Assembly: GCA_035079385.1 (NCBI GenBank)
Contig: JAVHKY010000013.1
Span: forward strand, 2,852,001 to 2,916,000
Length of the DNA: 64,000 nt
Direction of reading: 5' to 3'
DNA from: Aspidiotus rigidus
Taxonomy: Eukaryota > Arthropoda > Insecta > Hemiptera > Diaspididae
Both the position numbers and the translations under genes were made by a program. Below, in pieces: positions 1-9,310 of this stretch. The notes beneath the pieces are model-generated. The model was given only the letters and a program-made list of their open reading frames with translations, had not been told where the DNA came from and did not search any database. How positions within the stretch are numbered: the first letter of the stretch is position 1; each line of letters starts with the position of its first letter.

Positions 1-960
1 CTACCGTATTTAATTTGTTGGCGAGAGTAAAAAGATGAAATTTAGTCGTAATTTTTTTGTTCATATTCGGTGTTCCTGTAAGAGAGAAAAAAACAGCAAC
101 CTAATTATGTGCGCCTGCTGCAGCACTCACCAGCAGTCACAAGATTATTCCAAGTCCAATGTTTCTTATTTCCTTCAAATTGATAAGTAAACGACTTCCG
201 ATTGCATTCGCGGACGCTTTGCTCACCTCGCAAATTAATTATAATTAACCTCGAGATAGATTGTCCCCGAAGCAATGCTTTCACGCGATTGTACCGAAAA
301 AAGTCATCTCTGATGAGCTTTAAACTATCACCCGATAAAAGTTACGGGCTTAAAAATCTTTCATCAGCTTTTTGGAGTACATTTTTAAATTTTTAATTGC
401 TCGACACTCGAGATATAGCTTAATGTAGCGTACACTGATTCGGATAGCACTGATACAGAAACTTGTTGCAGTTTCACAATTTAATACTCGTTGAAAAGGT
501 TTAGCTTGCTTGCCATTTACCCTTTGCTATTGTGGTAGTGTTTATTATGCGTCGAGCGTAATTAGAACGGAAATGAAAATAGGATACGATTTTCAACTCG
601 AACGAATCTCGCTTTCGTTTCACGCTTACTTTGGTGTTTTATTGATGGCGTATATTACGGTGAATATTTGATGACGATGAAGTGTCTATCGTCTCCTCGA
701 GTGCTGGTATCGTTGATGCCATCGGCGTGCTCGAATTTTTCATTTTTATTCTTTCCGCAATGTCTTTTTTGTACAACAACGTGAGTGCCCCATTCAGAAG
801 ATGAGAAAATATTAACAAAATACCAACAGGGAGTTTTGGACGTTAGATATTTTCGATATACGGTGTATCCTATGCTTCTCGGGTGCACGTCTATTTTTTT
901 ATCGATACAATTAAAGCTCACCGTATTGACTATAAAATTACGATCAGTCTTCGTTTTGCT
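1..960. other. Non-coding sequence, no gene recognised
   Basis: AT-rich sequence with short open frames on both strands. None shows a domain, codon bias or splice context beyond the single candidate exon described next. I see no repeat, RNA gene or promoter that I can support. Confidence 0.5.
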
Positions 961-972
961 TTTTGTACTTAC

Positions 973-1041
973 CAGAGTGTATTCCAAATTTCCCAGAAGG
1001 TTGACGTGTTCATAAATGATTCCAAAGAACACGTAACGATC
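973..1041 (-). CDS. Candidate isolated internal exon, 23 codons
   Basis: On the minus strand a 69-nt open stretch lies between an acceptor (CCTACAG, then exon) and a strong donor (CTG, then GTAAGTAC). It is exactly 23 codons in phase 0-0 and reads as protein-like sequence (DRYVFFGIIYEHVNLLGNLE...). The hydrophobic and aromatic make-up would suit a membrane protein segment, but I recognise no family. No partner exon was found on either side within the window, so it could be the edge of a gene lying mostly outside or a chance match to splice consensus. Confidence 0.3.
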
Positions 1042-1189
1042 CTGTAGGTATATGACCAACATCGGAAGACCTCGTATACAATAAGAAAAAAAAAAAGAGC
1101 GGGAGCTAACATGTCTCATTCGGAGGCACATAGTGTAGCATTTTATACGCTTGCTTACTCTACTTTGATGAAATATATCTATTGGTTGG

Positions 1190-2150
1190 GTGACTCTCAG
1201 GGCTTAGCTTGGTGTAAGTCTAGGATACTGTATATTAGCTTTCTCTCTTGTAGTTTTATACTAGACTCTTCAAGTGCTGAGCTTTACCCTAACTTGCAAT
1301 CTGGAGCTAGTAAACACTAGTACAAAGCTAGTATAAAACTGCATAGACCAAATAGTAAAGTGTTTTCTCTACGTAGAAAGTCTGGAGTCCATTTAGAGAA
1401 TGTAATTTGACACCTGTCGTAGGCTTACAAGGTGTTGGAGAATGCAATAAAGGACCGATGCAGAATGACCGAGAAAAAATGGGAGTAGGTGAGCTGAGGC
1501 GTGATAAGAAATTTTGTTTTTATCGTGAATTCTTGTTGGAGAAGTTTGTGGGACCGACCTTTCTTCGATTGGTCTGAGTTTTTCGGGAGTTTGTTTTTTC
1601 TGTGAAGTTGCGTATTAAAAAGAAAAGGATTATAAAGTAACGATTATTGAGTTCGTCTGTTCGCGCTTTTTTGACCTTGAGACTAGGAACATGTATGAAT
1701 AGGAGGATTTGAAAATACCTGCTTTCTCCAAAATACAGGAATAAATTCTCTCAATTGTTAGTAATCCGATCACTTCTCTTTAAGGAAAGTGATGATCGAG
1801 AAATTGCCCAACATAAAAGAACGTTCCTTTCGACTTATGCTCCAATCTCAAAAAAAGAACGTTTTTCTTTTTTCATTTGAATCTAAGCTGTAACCCACCA
1901 AATCACCTGAGAAAACACGAAAATCTTGCAAATTGATGTTGTTTCAATTTTTTTCTCTTGAAATATGTATTCTAGTGGCTTCAGGAAGCCTAGTATGAGT
2001 CTTGTGTAGCTGAGTTCGCCCCAATTCCAAACATTTAGTATAAGTTTAATATAATGTATATTAGGCTGCGAAGCTCACGCGGTTCATTCGCAGTCTTCGC
2101 TTAGTATAAGTCTAATATACCGTCACCAAACAAATACAACCTATTTAGCC
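1190..2150. repeat. Dispersed CTAGTATAA-rich repeat, left part
   Basis: Two patches, about 1190-1350 and 1970-2130, are dense in variants of CTAGTATAA, AGTATAAGTCTAATAT and TAGGCCTAGTATA. The same vocabulary recurs at 5190-5345, 34210-34340, 35395-35460, 57300-57650 and 58740-59110, so this is a dispersed repeat family. The mitochondrial insertion that follows separates this copy from the matching block at 5190. No coding potential is seen. Confidence 0.55.
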
Positions 2151-2922
2151 GACGTGCCATTTTTCCAACGTTCATTACGTACACTTTTTCAACGACAGCT
2201 TTTTCGCCGACACTTTCGCTACCGACTGTGAATATTTCCGATCAACTGTTTCGCCGACACCAATAAATTCCGACAAAAAAGAAAAAATTTCCGACGTTTT
2301 CATAAAATTATATTCACATATTATTATTAAAAAATAAATGATTATTAATTGATTTACAATTATTATATAAGGTTGGTTTTGAACCAATGAAGGAAATTAG
2401 AATTATTAATATGATTAGATATAAATAAAAATTCTTAATATTTAAATTTGGTAAAAAAATAAAATAATAACTGATTTTAATGTCATAAGTAATCCTAATA
2501 ATTTATTATTGAATGAACGTAAACCTGAATAAAAAAATGAAAAATATCATTCTGGTTCAATATGATTAGGGTTTTAAATAATATGTATTATTATGTGATT
2601 AAAATTATCTGGATTATTCATTTTTAATGGTTCAAATATTGATTATTGAGAAAATATATAAAAATAGCAATAATATTAATATCTTTAAAGATAAATAAAG
2701 GATTTAAATTAATTTGGTCAATATTATTATTTAAATTTATAGGACTAGATGATTTATTAATATGTAAAATTATTAAATGAATAAATGATAATATGTATTG
2801 GAATTATAATTGCTGAAATAAAATGAATTGAAAAAAATCGATTGATTAAAATATTTTTAATAAATCAATTACCTCAAATTAAATATATCAAATTATGTAT
2901 TTCCAATTAATGGAATAACAGC

Positions 2923-3171
2923 TGTGGCGAGTGTATGATAAGCTGATAAGCTTCCTATGTTTGTTGTAATGAACACGCTATCGTTTGTTCCTAAACTGGC
3001 GACCCCGACGTGATCCTACCAAGTATTTGTACTTCTCTTGCTCACTGATAATATTTGCTAATTTGAGACATACCTCGACCTGCCGTAACCAAGTTTTGAT
3101 ATCGACTGCTCGTTAGGTGTATATGTACAAACATCATAGGAAGCTTATCAGCTTATCATACACTCGCCACC
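2923..3171. mobile_element. MITE, 249 bp, inserted in the cytochrome b numt
   Basis: Terminal inverted repeats of about 40 bp begin GTGGCGAGTGTATGATAAGC on the left and are mirrored at the right end (CACTCGCCAC). A 7-bp direct repeat TAACAGC flanks the element at 2916-2922 and 3172-3178 and looks like a target-site duplication. The interior has no coding capacity and is much less AT-rich than the surrounding mitochondrial DNA. The superfamily is not assignable from these ends. Confidence 0.85.
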
Positions 3172-3458
3172 TAACAGCAATAAAATTAGTAATAACTATT
3201 CTTGCTCAATAGGATATCTGTCTTCAAACAAGTGAATTAATATCTAAGGAGGGAAATTATTATTAATCAAATTATTATGAATAAACCAGAATATTATCTT
3301 ATTTTAGTATTTATCAAATTTTTATAAATTAATCTTCATATATGTGAAAATATTGAATAAAGAATTATTGATGTTGAATTTCCATGAAAAAACAAAAATA
3401 TTCAACCATAATTTAAATTATAAAAAATTATACATGAGTTAATAAATATATCAATTGA

Positions 3459-3906
3459 GCCCTTCTTGATAAGCCCTTCTTAGGGCGTAAGTCGAAAAAA
3501 CGCATTTTGAGAAACACTAATTTTAAAGTTTGGATGGCTGGCACAAAGCCTAGAGAAATCAGAACGCGACAAAGTGTGGTCAGTGCAGAGGCGGCATTGA
3601 TCATCTTCCAATCCCCACCTATTACCCGTACAAAGAGCGTAATTTAAAAATCGCGAAACACCATTTACGCTCTTTTTAAAAAGACTCTCCCTTCTTGAAA
3701 AACCCATAGCTAGACCATTTGGGAAAATCATAATACGCGAGAAAACAAGTCATATTGTTGGAAAAAAGTTATATTGTGACGTTAACCTAATGCAATTTTA
3801 CAAAACACACTTTGTGTTTAGATGAAGGGGAGGGTGAAGAACCCGATTCTGCAATCTATTCAAAAAAGGGCGAAAGTCGAGTTACGCCCTTCTTGAAAAG
3901 AAGGGC
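3459..3906. mobile_element. MITE, 448 bp, inserted in the cytochrome b numt
   Basis: The ends begin GCCCTTCTT and finish AAGAAGGGC, with a longer imperfect inverted repeat (AGGGCGTAAGTCGA on the left, TCGAGTTACGCCCTT on the right). The 8-bp palindrome TCAATTGA flanks both sides (3451-3458 and 3907-3914) and is probably an 8-bp target duplication. The interior carries no recognisable protein. An 8-bp duplication would fit hAT-type insertion, but the termini are not diagnostic. Confidence 0.85.
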
Positions 3907-4079
3907 TCAATTGAGTATGAAAAATAATTTATTGAATTTGAAAATCCAATAAAAACTTGAATAGATATGATTAAATTAATGATCCAATATTACGTATGAT
4001 ATTTAAATTTGTAGATATTATTTAATTTAAAATATCATCCATTTCATAAAATTTTTAAATTTAATTTTTGAGTTAAAAT

Positions 4080-4430
4080 TTATATTTAATATATGAATTA
4101 ATATTGATAATAAAATTAATGATATAATAAATTTTTTGAAAAATGATACTTTTGAAAAAGTTTTTTAAAAAAATATTATATAACAAAAGTTTTTGTATTT
4201 AAATTTGAATATTAAATTAATAAAACTATTATTTCTAATAAGTAAACATTCAATTTTTTCATCTCAATATAAAATGAATAATAGTTATTATTAAAATTGT
4301 AATGTTGAAAATTATTCTTGAAATTTGAATTAATATAATTATCATTAAAATAATTGGATTTTTAAATAAGAAAATTATTAATATTGTTATAAAAAAATTA
4401 TTATTATTCTTGAAGAAATAATTATTAGTT
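4080..4430 (-). pseudogene. nd6: Probable mitochondrial ND6 pseudogene
   Basis: On the minus strand the sequence near 4270-4400 reads as a hydrophobic run beginning FLKNPIILMIMLIQ, which resembles the MKHPLSMGL...LIQT region of insect ND6. It lies directly upstream of the cytochrome b remnant on the same strand, as in normal insect mtDNA. ND6 is poorly conserved and the sequence is almost pure AT, so the match rests partly on position. Confidence 0.5.
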
Positions 4431-4584
4431 TGGAAAAATTTATTTTACTAATAAATAATATAATTATTATTTTAATAATTATTTAATGATGTACAAAATC
4501 ATTAAATTATTTAATTAAAATTCTAATAATTTTTTTTTGTTATAATAATTTTATTAATTGAAATTAAATTAGTTTAAAATTATT

Positions 4585-5085
4585 TATATTTTAATGGGAT
4601 ATTTTATTTTGATAAATTTAATTCATCATTTATAATTGGAACTTTAATTTTAATATCAATTATTAATTATTTATATTTCTTTTTTTTTATAAAAAGATCT
4701 CGATTTCCTTTAAATTTATGATCAACTAAAGCAATTTGCTTCTTTACCTATTTCTTCTTTAGTTCATTCATTCCATATTTACATGTTTTAAATTTAAAAT
4801 GAATTGAATATTATTTAATGATTGTAATTTTTTATTATAGAATTTTAAAATGTTCTGTTTTTAATATTAAAAAATTGATAGCTTCATCAACAATAAAATA
4901 TAATATAAGATTAATAATTTCTTTTAAATAAAAAATTTATATATTTCTATATTAAGATGTACCTATTATTATTCATTCCATTATTAAATCAATAATATTT
5001 TTGTGCATTGGATTAATAATAATTAATATGATTGTCAGGATATTCAAATCTAATAATATTTATTAAATTAGATTTTTTAGTAATT
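4585..5085 (+). pseudogene. nd5: Mitochondrial ND5 pseudogene fragment
   Basis: With the mitochondrial code, 4585-4730 gives a hydrophobic run ending MKSSRFPLNLWSTKA, which corresponds to the TKSAQ-PFSSWLPAAM region of ND5. After a frameshift, 4738-4770 reads ASLPISSLVHS, matching the conserved APTPVSSLVHSST motif. KKLIASST near 4875 matches KKIIALSTLSQLG, and KSMMFLCIG near 4990 matches the ALFKALLFLCAG helix. ND5 is a proton-pumping membrane subunit of complex I. Only the middle third is present, with frameshifts. Confidence 0.8.
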
Positions 5086-5189
5086 TATTTGATAATAATA
5101 AATATTTTAATTTGTAGACTATGTAGAGGTATGATATATTTTAGAATATTTATTTGCAAAGATAATATTGTTTGATATAATTTATTTAA

Positions 5190-5345
5190 TTAGGCTTCTA
5201 GCTTCCCTAGCTGACCTAAATACACCTAGTTTAAGCGTAGTATGGACGTGGTTACAAGCTCAAGCACTTAGTATAGACCTACTACTAGTTTTCGTAAATA
5301 GTCTTGATATAGGCCTAGTATAAGTGTGGTATGCAATAAAGCATA
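5190..5345. repeat. Dispersed CTAGTATAA-rich repeat, right part
   Basis: Contains CTAGTTTAAGCGTAGTATGG, TAGTATAGACCTACTACTAG and GGCCTAGTATAAG. This is the same vocabulary as the block left of the mitochondrial insertion, so the numt probably landed in or beside a copy of this repeat. Confidence 0.5.
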
Positions 5346-7323
5346 AGCTCAGACATCTTGTATAATCGCGAGTACTTTTATTTAACAAAGATACGGCACC
5401 GCTATTTACAATAATATATGTATTCTATCATAAAGGTACGTAGCCATCAGGTCGGCGTTTATCATGGAAAAAAAAGAACCTTAGACGGTGGATCTTCAAC
5501 AAGAAGAAATTGTTTGATGGAATGAAAACGTGATTACAGTGAATCTTTAAACGATACAGTGAAAGGCTATGTCAAAGAAAAATTAATTTCATAGTCGTTA
5601 ATTTTTCGGATGAAACGAATGGCGAGTTTGAGTAAGTTAATGAATAAGAGTATCAAAAAGTTTTGAAAAATATGAGCAAATTCAGTCCATGACTCCAGAA
5701 TTAACGCTATAATTATGATAAAATGGGGACTTGTAAAAATTTTAATTGCAAACTACATGTTCGCGCACTTCTCACCCGTGAATTTTTTCAATTCTGCCCC
5801 CTTTCTTTGGGCTATACTACTGTTGTAATTATGTATTATATTTTTTCGAATAGCACTGATTATTGAATAACGAACGGGTCGTGAAAAATATCCTCCTTCG
5901 ATGACTCGAGTGTAAAATACCTATCACGAGAGGAATAACGCGCTGAATGACGATAACTTCATTTGCTTTGTTCGTAATGAAAACTTACGCTAAAAGTTCC
6001 CAAAGGAGTGAAATACTCCCTCGTCGTACATACTTGATCAGGTCAACTTTCGTAAAACTTCTCTACACCCGCAATAATAATTCGTTCACATTCAACGATC
6101 TTCTTTTCAGCGTGAGGGTAATTATTATAATGAAAATAATTTTTCTTTTATTTCTTCGCGCGAATACCCTCAAGGAATCCGCATTAAAAACTCGTTAAGA
6201 ATCTAATGAAGCACTCGAAAGCCACAATACTAGCGAGAAACTGTGCACGCGCGGATTTCGCGTCTTTTTTTTTTTTTTTTTTTCATTTTAATACCTGTTC
6301 TTGGCAATAAACGTAGATATGGAAGAAAGAAAGAAAACGAGAAATAATCTCTGAATTCCATGAGACGTTCTTCAGGTAAAAATAGCGGAATAAACGAAAA
6401 ACAGAAACGATGACTGAACATTTCGTGTAGCTATATTACAAGTACGTACAGTTTTATGTAGTACATTTTTGCCCCTTGGAAATTACCGTTAAAAAGCCAA
6501 CTTGTGTAAATTTTTTTTGCTCACTCTTCGACATCGTCGATGAGAGTACGCGCGCAAAGGTTGCAATCTAACAAAATTATAATAAAAGCTACGATTTACA
6601 TTTAATCGCGCCGAGCGAAATTCACCTCTTTATTGCGTACTCGCGAAGATAATGTTTTCAATTCTTCGTCGCAATATTCTGTAGCCTAATTACAGGTATT
6701 TTACGTATTCATTATACCGAATGTTCGCTCGTTAGCCGGGCTGACATTCGTCTTCGACATTTTAACTGGTGGAGTGCCGCGTCGCGTTGCAATACGGCGA
6801 TTTCATTAGGCAATTTTTGTAACATCTCTCTCTAGGCCGGAGCGGGACGCTGCGCTGGAAGACGAGTTCGGATTGCTCTTTTCAATTGAATGTAATTTTG
6901 TCATCATCTAACGAGAGTGTTGCGCTACGTTTCGGTCGCCTAGAGTGAATTTAATTTTCGTATTTTGTATGCGTCAACTTATTCCATACGCGGATTATAA
7001 TCATCGTTTTTCGTTGATTTGAAGACACTTCAAGAAACGAATTCAATGTTCGCGACGAAATAAGAAGAAACGTGTGTGCTACATGATGAAAAAAATGGGC
7101 AGGAAACGCGGGCTGTATTGTTATGCTTGCTACTTTTTGCTACGTGATCCAAAATCGGAATAAACGATAAAAATAATAAATTGAACGATTTTTAAAAAGG
7201 AGAAATTCGTACAAACGTGCAATAATGCTTATATTATACAGAAATTTTGTACTTGGAGCAAAAAAAAAAAAGTAGAGGAAGAGGAAGAAGAATACGATAA
7301 ACAAATAGAAGAAGAAGCTGACC
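5346..7323. other. Non-coding unique sequence
   Basis: Moderately AT-rich, apparently single-copy sequence with short frames that lack splice context or domain similarity. A homopolymer T run lies near 6266-6283 and an A-rich tract near 7260. The missing first coding exon of the dipeptidase could lie in this interval or elsewhere upstream of 17153, but I could not identify an ATG exon with a phase-0 donor. Confidence 0.4.
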
Positions 7324-7324
7324 A

Positions 7325-8305
7325 CTCCTACTCGTATAATTTGAGTTTAGGGTTTGTGCGATACGCTTCTAGGACCATTCTCAGAGAGGAAGTTTGATTT
7401 GTGTCGAATAATGAGGGGACAGATTTGTTGGCTAAATTGTATATTGGCGCCCCATAATCTAATTTAGATTGAATAAGACTCTTATAGAGCTGTAGTAGTA
7501 GTGAGATGAATTTATTGGTGCTTAAGGCACGTGTGCATGTTGCTTTCAGAAATTTAATATGTGGGGTCCAAGTAAGTTTTTGATCAAAGTACAGAATTTC
7601 GGAGTGGGATTTCAAAATTTTGTAGGAAGAGAGGTTGGAGAGAGGGGATGGGGCGTCTTTTTTTGAAAATAACTAGATAGGTTTTGGAGGTAGAGAATTT
7701 GAAGCCGTTTTTTGATGTCCAGGTAGCAATTAGGTTTAGAGTTTCCTGGAGAAGTCTGTAGGCTCTTTGAGGGCTGGAAGAGCAGGTAGAAATGTTGTAA
7801 TCATCAGCAAAAAGACGTTGATTAAAGGGAGGGTTAATAAGTTTCGTAATGTCGTTAATGGCTCCGAGGAAGAGCAAGACACTAAATACTTCTCCCTGGG
7901 GCGCACCGTTTTCAACAGGGAGAGGGTAAGAGGTTGTGTTTTGAATTCGTACTTTTAGTGTTCTGTCATGAAGGAAACTCTGGGGAATATTAGGGAGATT
8001 GCCTCGAAGGCCAATTTCGTGAAGTTTATTTGCAATGAGGTGTCTCCAGACTCGGGGGAAGGCTTCTTAGAGATCAAAAAAGATGGAGTAAAGACAGGAT
8101 TTTCTGAGCGTAGAGTTATCGATTTGCGATTGGAGATCGACAAGGGATTGAGTGGTCTTTCGTCCTTTCCTAAAGCCGTATTGCAACGGTGAGAGAATGT
8201 TATTCGATTCTAGATACCAAAGCAGTCTTTTATTGAGTATTTTTTGAAATAGTTTACCCAGGACCCTGGATAATGCTATAGGACGATATGATGCCGGGAG
8301 GAGGA
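7325..8305 (-). pseudogene. Non-LTR retrotransposon reverse transcriptase fragment (jockey-like)
   Basis: Read on the minus strand from about 8303, the sequence gives reverse-transcriptase blocks in the right order: PASYRPIALSRVLGKLF, then QYGFRKGR, FFDL, NGAPQG, the catalytic FADD (near 7810) and finally the thumb-side LDYGAPIY (near 7450). The frame shifts at least twice (near 7960 and 7600). The endonuclease and the N-terminal part are absent, so it is a 5'-truncated dead copy, the usual state of target-primed insertions. The LDYGAPIY block suggests the jockey group. Clade assignment is tentative. Confidence 0.85.
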
Positions 8306-8339
8306 GGCCAAACCTACTGTAGCACCCTAGTTTGAGCCC

Positions 8340-8489
8340 AGTTTAATAAAGGCTAGTACATTGTACAATGAAGGAATAACCAAAACACTACTGATCATGT
8401 TTTGTGACGGGTTTTCGTTACGGTTTTTCGTGACAGTCTTTCAAGAGTAAGCCGAATAGAATTAATCCTTCCTTCTAAATTACGGCACA
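8340..8489. other. Non-coding spacer
   Basis: Spacer between the reverse transcriptase remnant and the next MITE. Nothing supportable is seen. Confidence 0.4.
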
Positions 8490-8491
8490 TA

Positions 8492-8678
8492 CTGATAACG
8501 AAGGTGAAAAAATAAATTATTCAAAAAGAACACCTGTGCTTCGTATTGCTTTGATAATGGCTTTTTAGCCGAAAGCTGGCTCAGCCTGTATTATTTAATG
8601 TTCATGCGGTTTGTAAATTCATTCGAATTAATAAATTTGTTCTTTTTGATTAATTTATTTTTTCACCTTCGTTATCAG
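8492..8678. mobile_element. TA-flanked MITE, 187 bp
   Basis: Inverted repeats of about 40 bp start CTGATAACGAAGGTGAAAAA and are mirrored at the right end (TTTCACCTTCGTTATCAG). TA dinucleotides flank both ends (8490-8491 and 8679-8680), the signature of Tc1/mariner-type insertion. There is no coding capacity. Confidence 0.85.
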
Positions 8679-8714
8679 TAAGCCGAATCTTAAAAGCATA
8701 TAAAATGCTAAAAA

Positions 8715-9310
8715 TAGAGATTTTCTGGCAGAGCCAAATAAATAAAGATCACGTTTCAGGTCTTTTAGTGAACGGCTCAAAATCGACTACTGCTTCTCAC
8801 TATCGACTCATCGTCGACGTCGAAATGGGGTCGACTCCTAGTATCATAGATCGATGTCAATTGCAAATCGATGTTGGTTTTGGGTCGATTATACGTCACT
8901 CATCGGCAAAAGTCGTACATCGACTCCAGATCGACGTCGATATGAGGTTGATTTAGAGTCAAGCAGCGTACCTAAAAAGTAAAAGTTGACTCGAAATCAA
9001 TCTCAGATCTACGTCGGTTCGAGGTCGACTTAAGATCGATCAGCGTATTTTGCCAGAGAGATACAAATTGAATTGAAATTGACCCGACAGAGTTACCGAT
9101 TTGAGGTAGGTAAGTGAGTTTGGAAAAGTCGACTTGAAATCGACTCCAGATTGACGTTGATTCGAGGCCAATACTTAAGATCGACCAACGTACATTATTA
9201 GAGAACTACTAATTGATTTAGAGCAATTTAACGTAGGTTAATAAAGAATTTGGAGAGGTCGACTCGAAATCAACCCAAACTCGACATGGCAAATGAATCG
9301 AAATGGAGTC
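8715..9310. repeat. Degenerate TCGAC-rich repeat tract
   Basis: The tract is dense in variants of ATCGACGTCGA, GTCGACTCGAAATC and AAGATCGACCAACGTA at roughly 110-bp spacing, indicating a decayed tandem repeat. Its first 30 bases (near 8718-8750, TTCTGGCAGAGCCAAATAAA) recur almost exactly near 49733. A spurious 83-codon open frame crosses it. Confidence 0.55.

Larger units (their letters stand above)
2290..4035 (-). pseudogene. cytb: Mitochondrial cytochrome b pseudogene, split by two MITEs
   Basis: Read from 4035 down with TGA as Trp, the sequence follows cytochrome b through nearly its whole length. An N-terminal part resembling the NFGSLLG region lies near 4000. The ITN-AVIPLIG stretch with a tryptophan-containing loop follows near 2900, then the N-P-L-F-FKDI region near 2700, then HIEPEWYFSFFYSGLRS near 2530, which corresponds to the conserved PEWYFLF motif. 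The C-terminal QPYIII segment is near 2370. Removing the MITEs at 2923-3171 and 3459-3906 leaves about 1.05 kb, close to the normal 1.13 kb. Several frameshifts are present. The product would be the haem-binding core subunit of respiratory complex III, but this nuclear copy cannot be expressed as such. Confidence 0.85.
2290..5190. pseudogene. Nuclear mitochondrial DNA insertion (numt)
   Basis: An abrupt block of about 85 percent AT. Read with the invertebrate mitochondrial code it gives cytochrome b and ND6 on the minus strand and ND5 on the plus strand. ND6 followed by cytochrome b on one strand, with ND5 on the other, matches the strand layout of insect mtDNA. ND4L and ND4 (about 1.6 kb), expected between ND6 and ND5, are not seen, so the insertion was deleted or derived from a rearranged genome. 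Frameshifts and stops show it is dead. Two MITEs interrupt it. The boundaries are estimates from composition. Confidence 0.85.
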
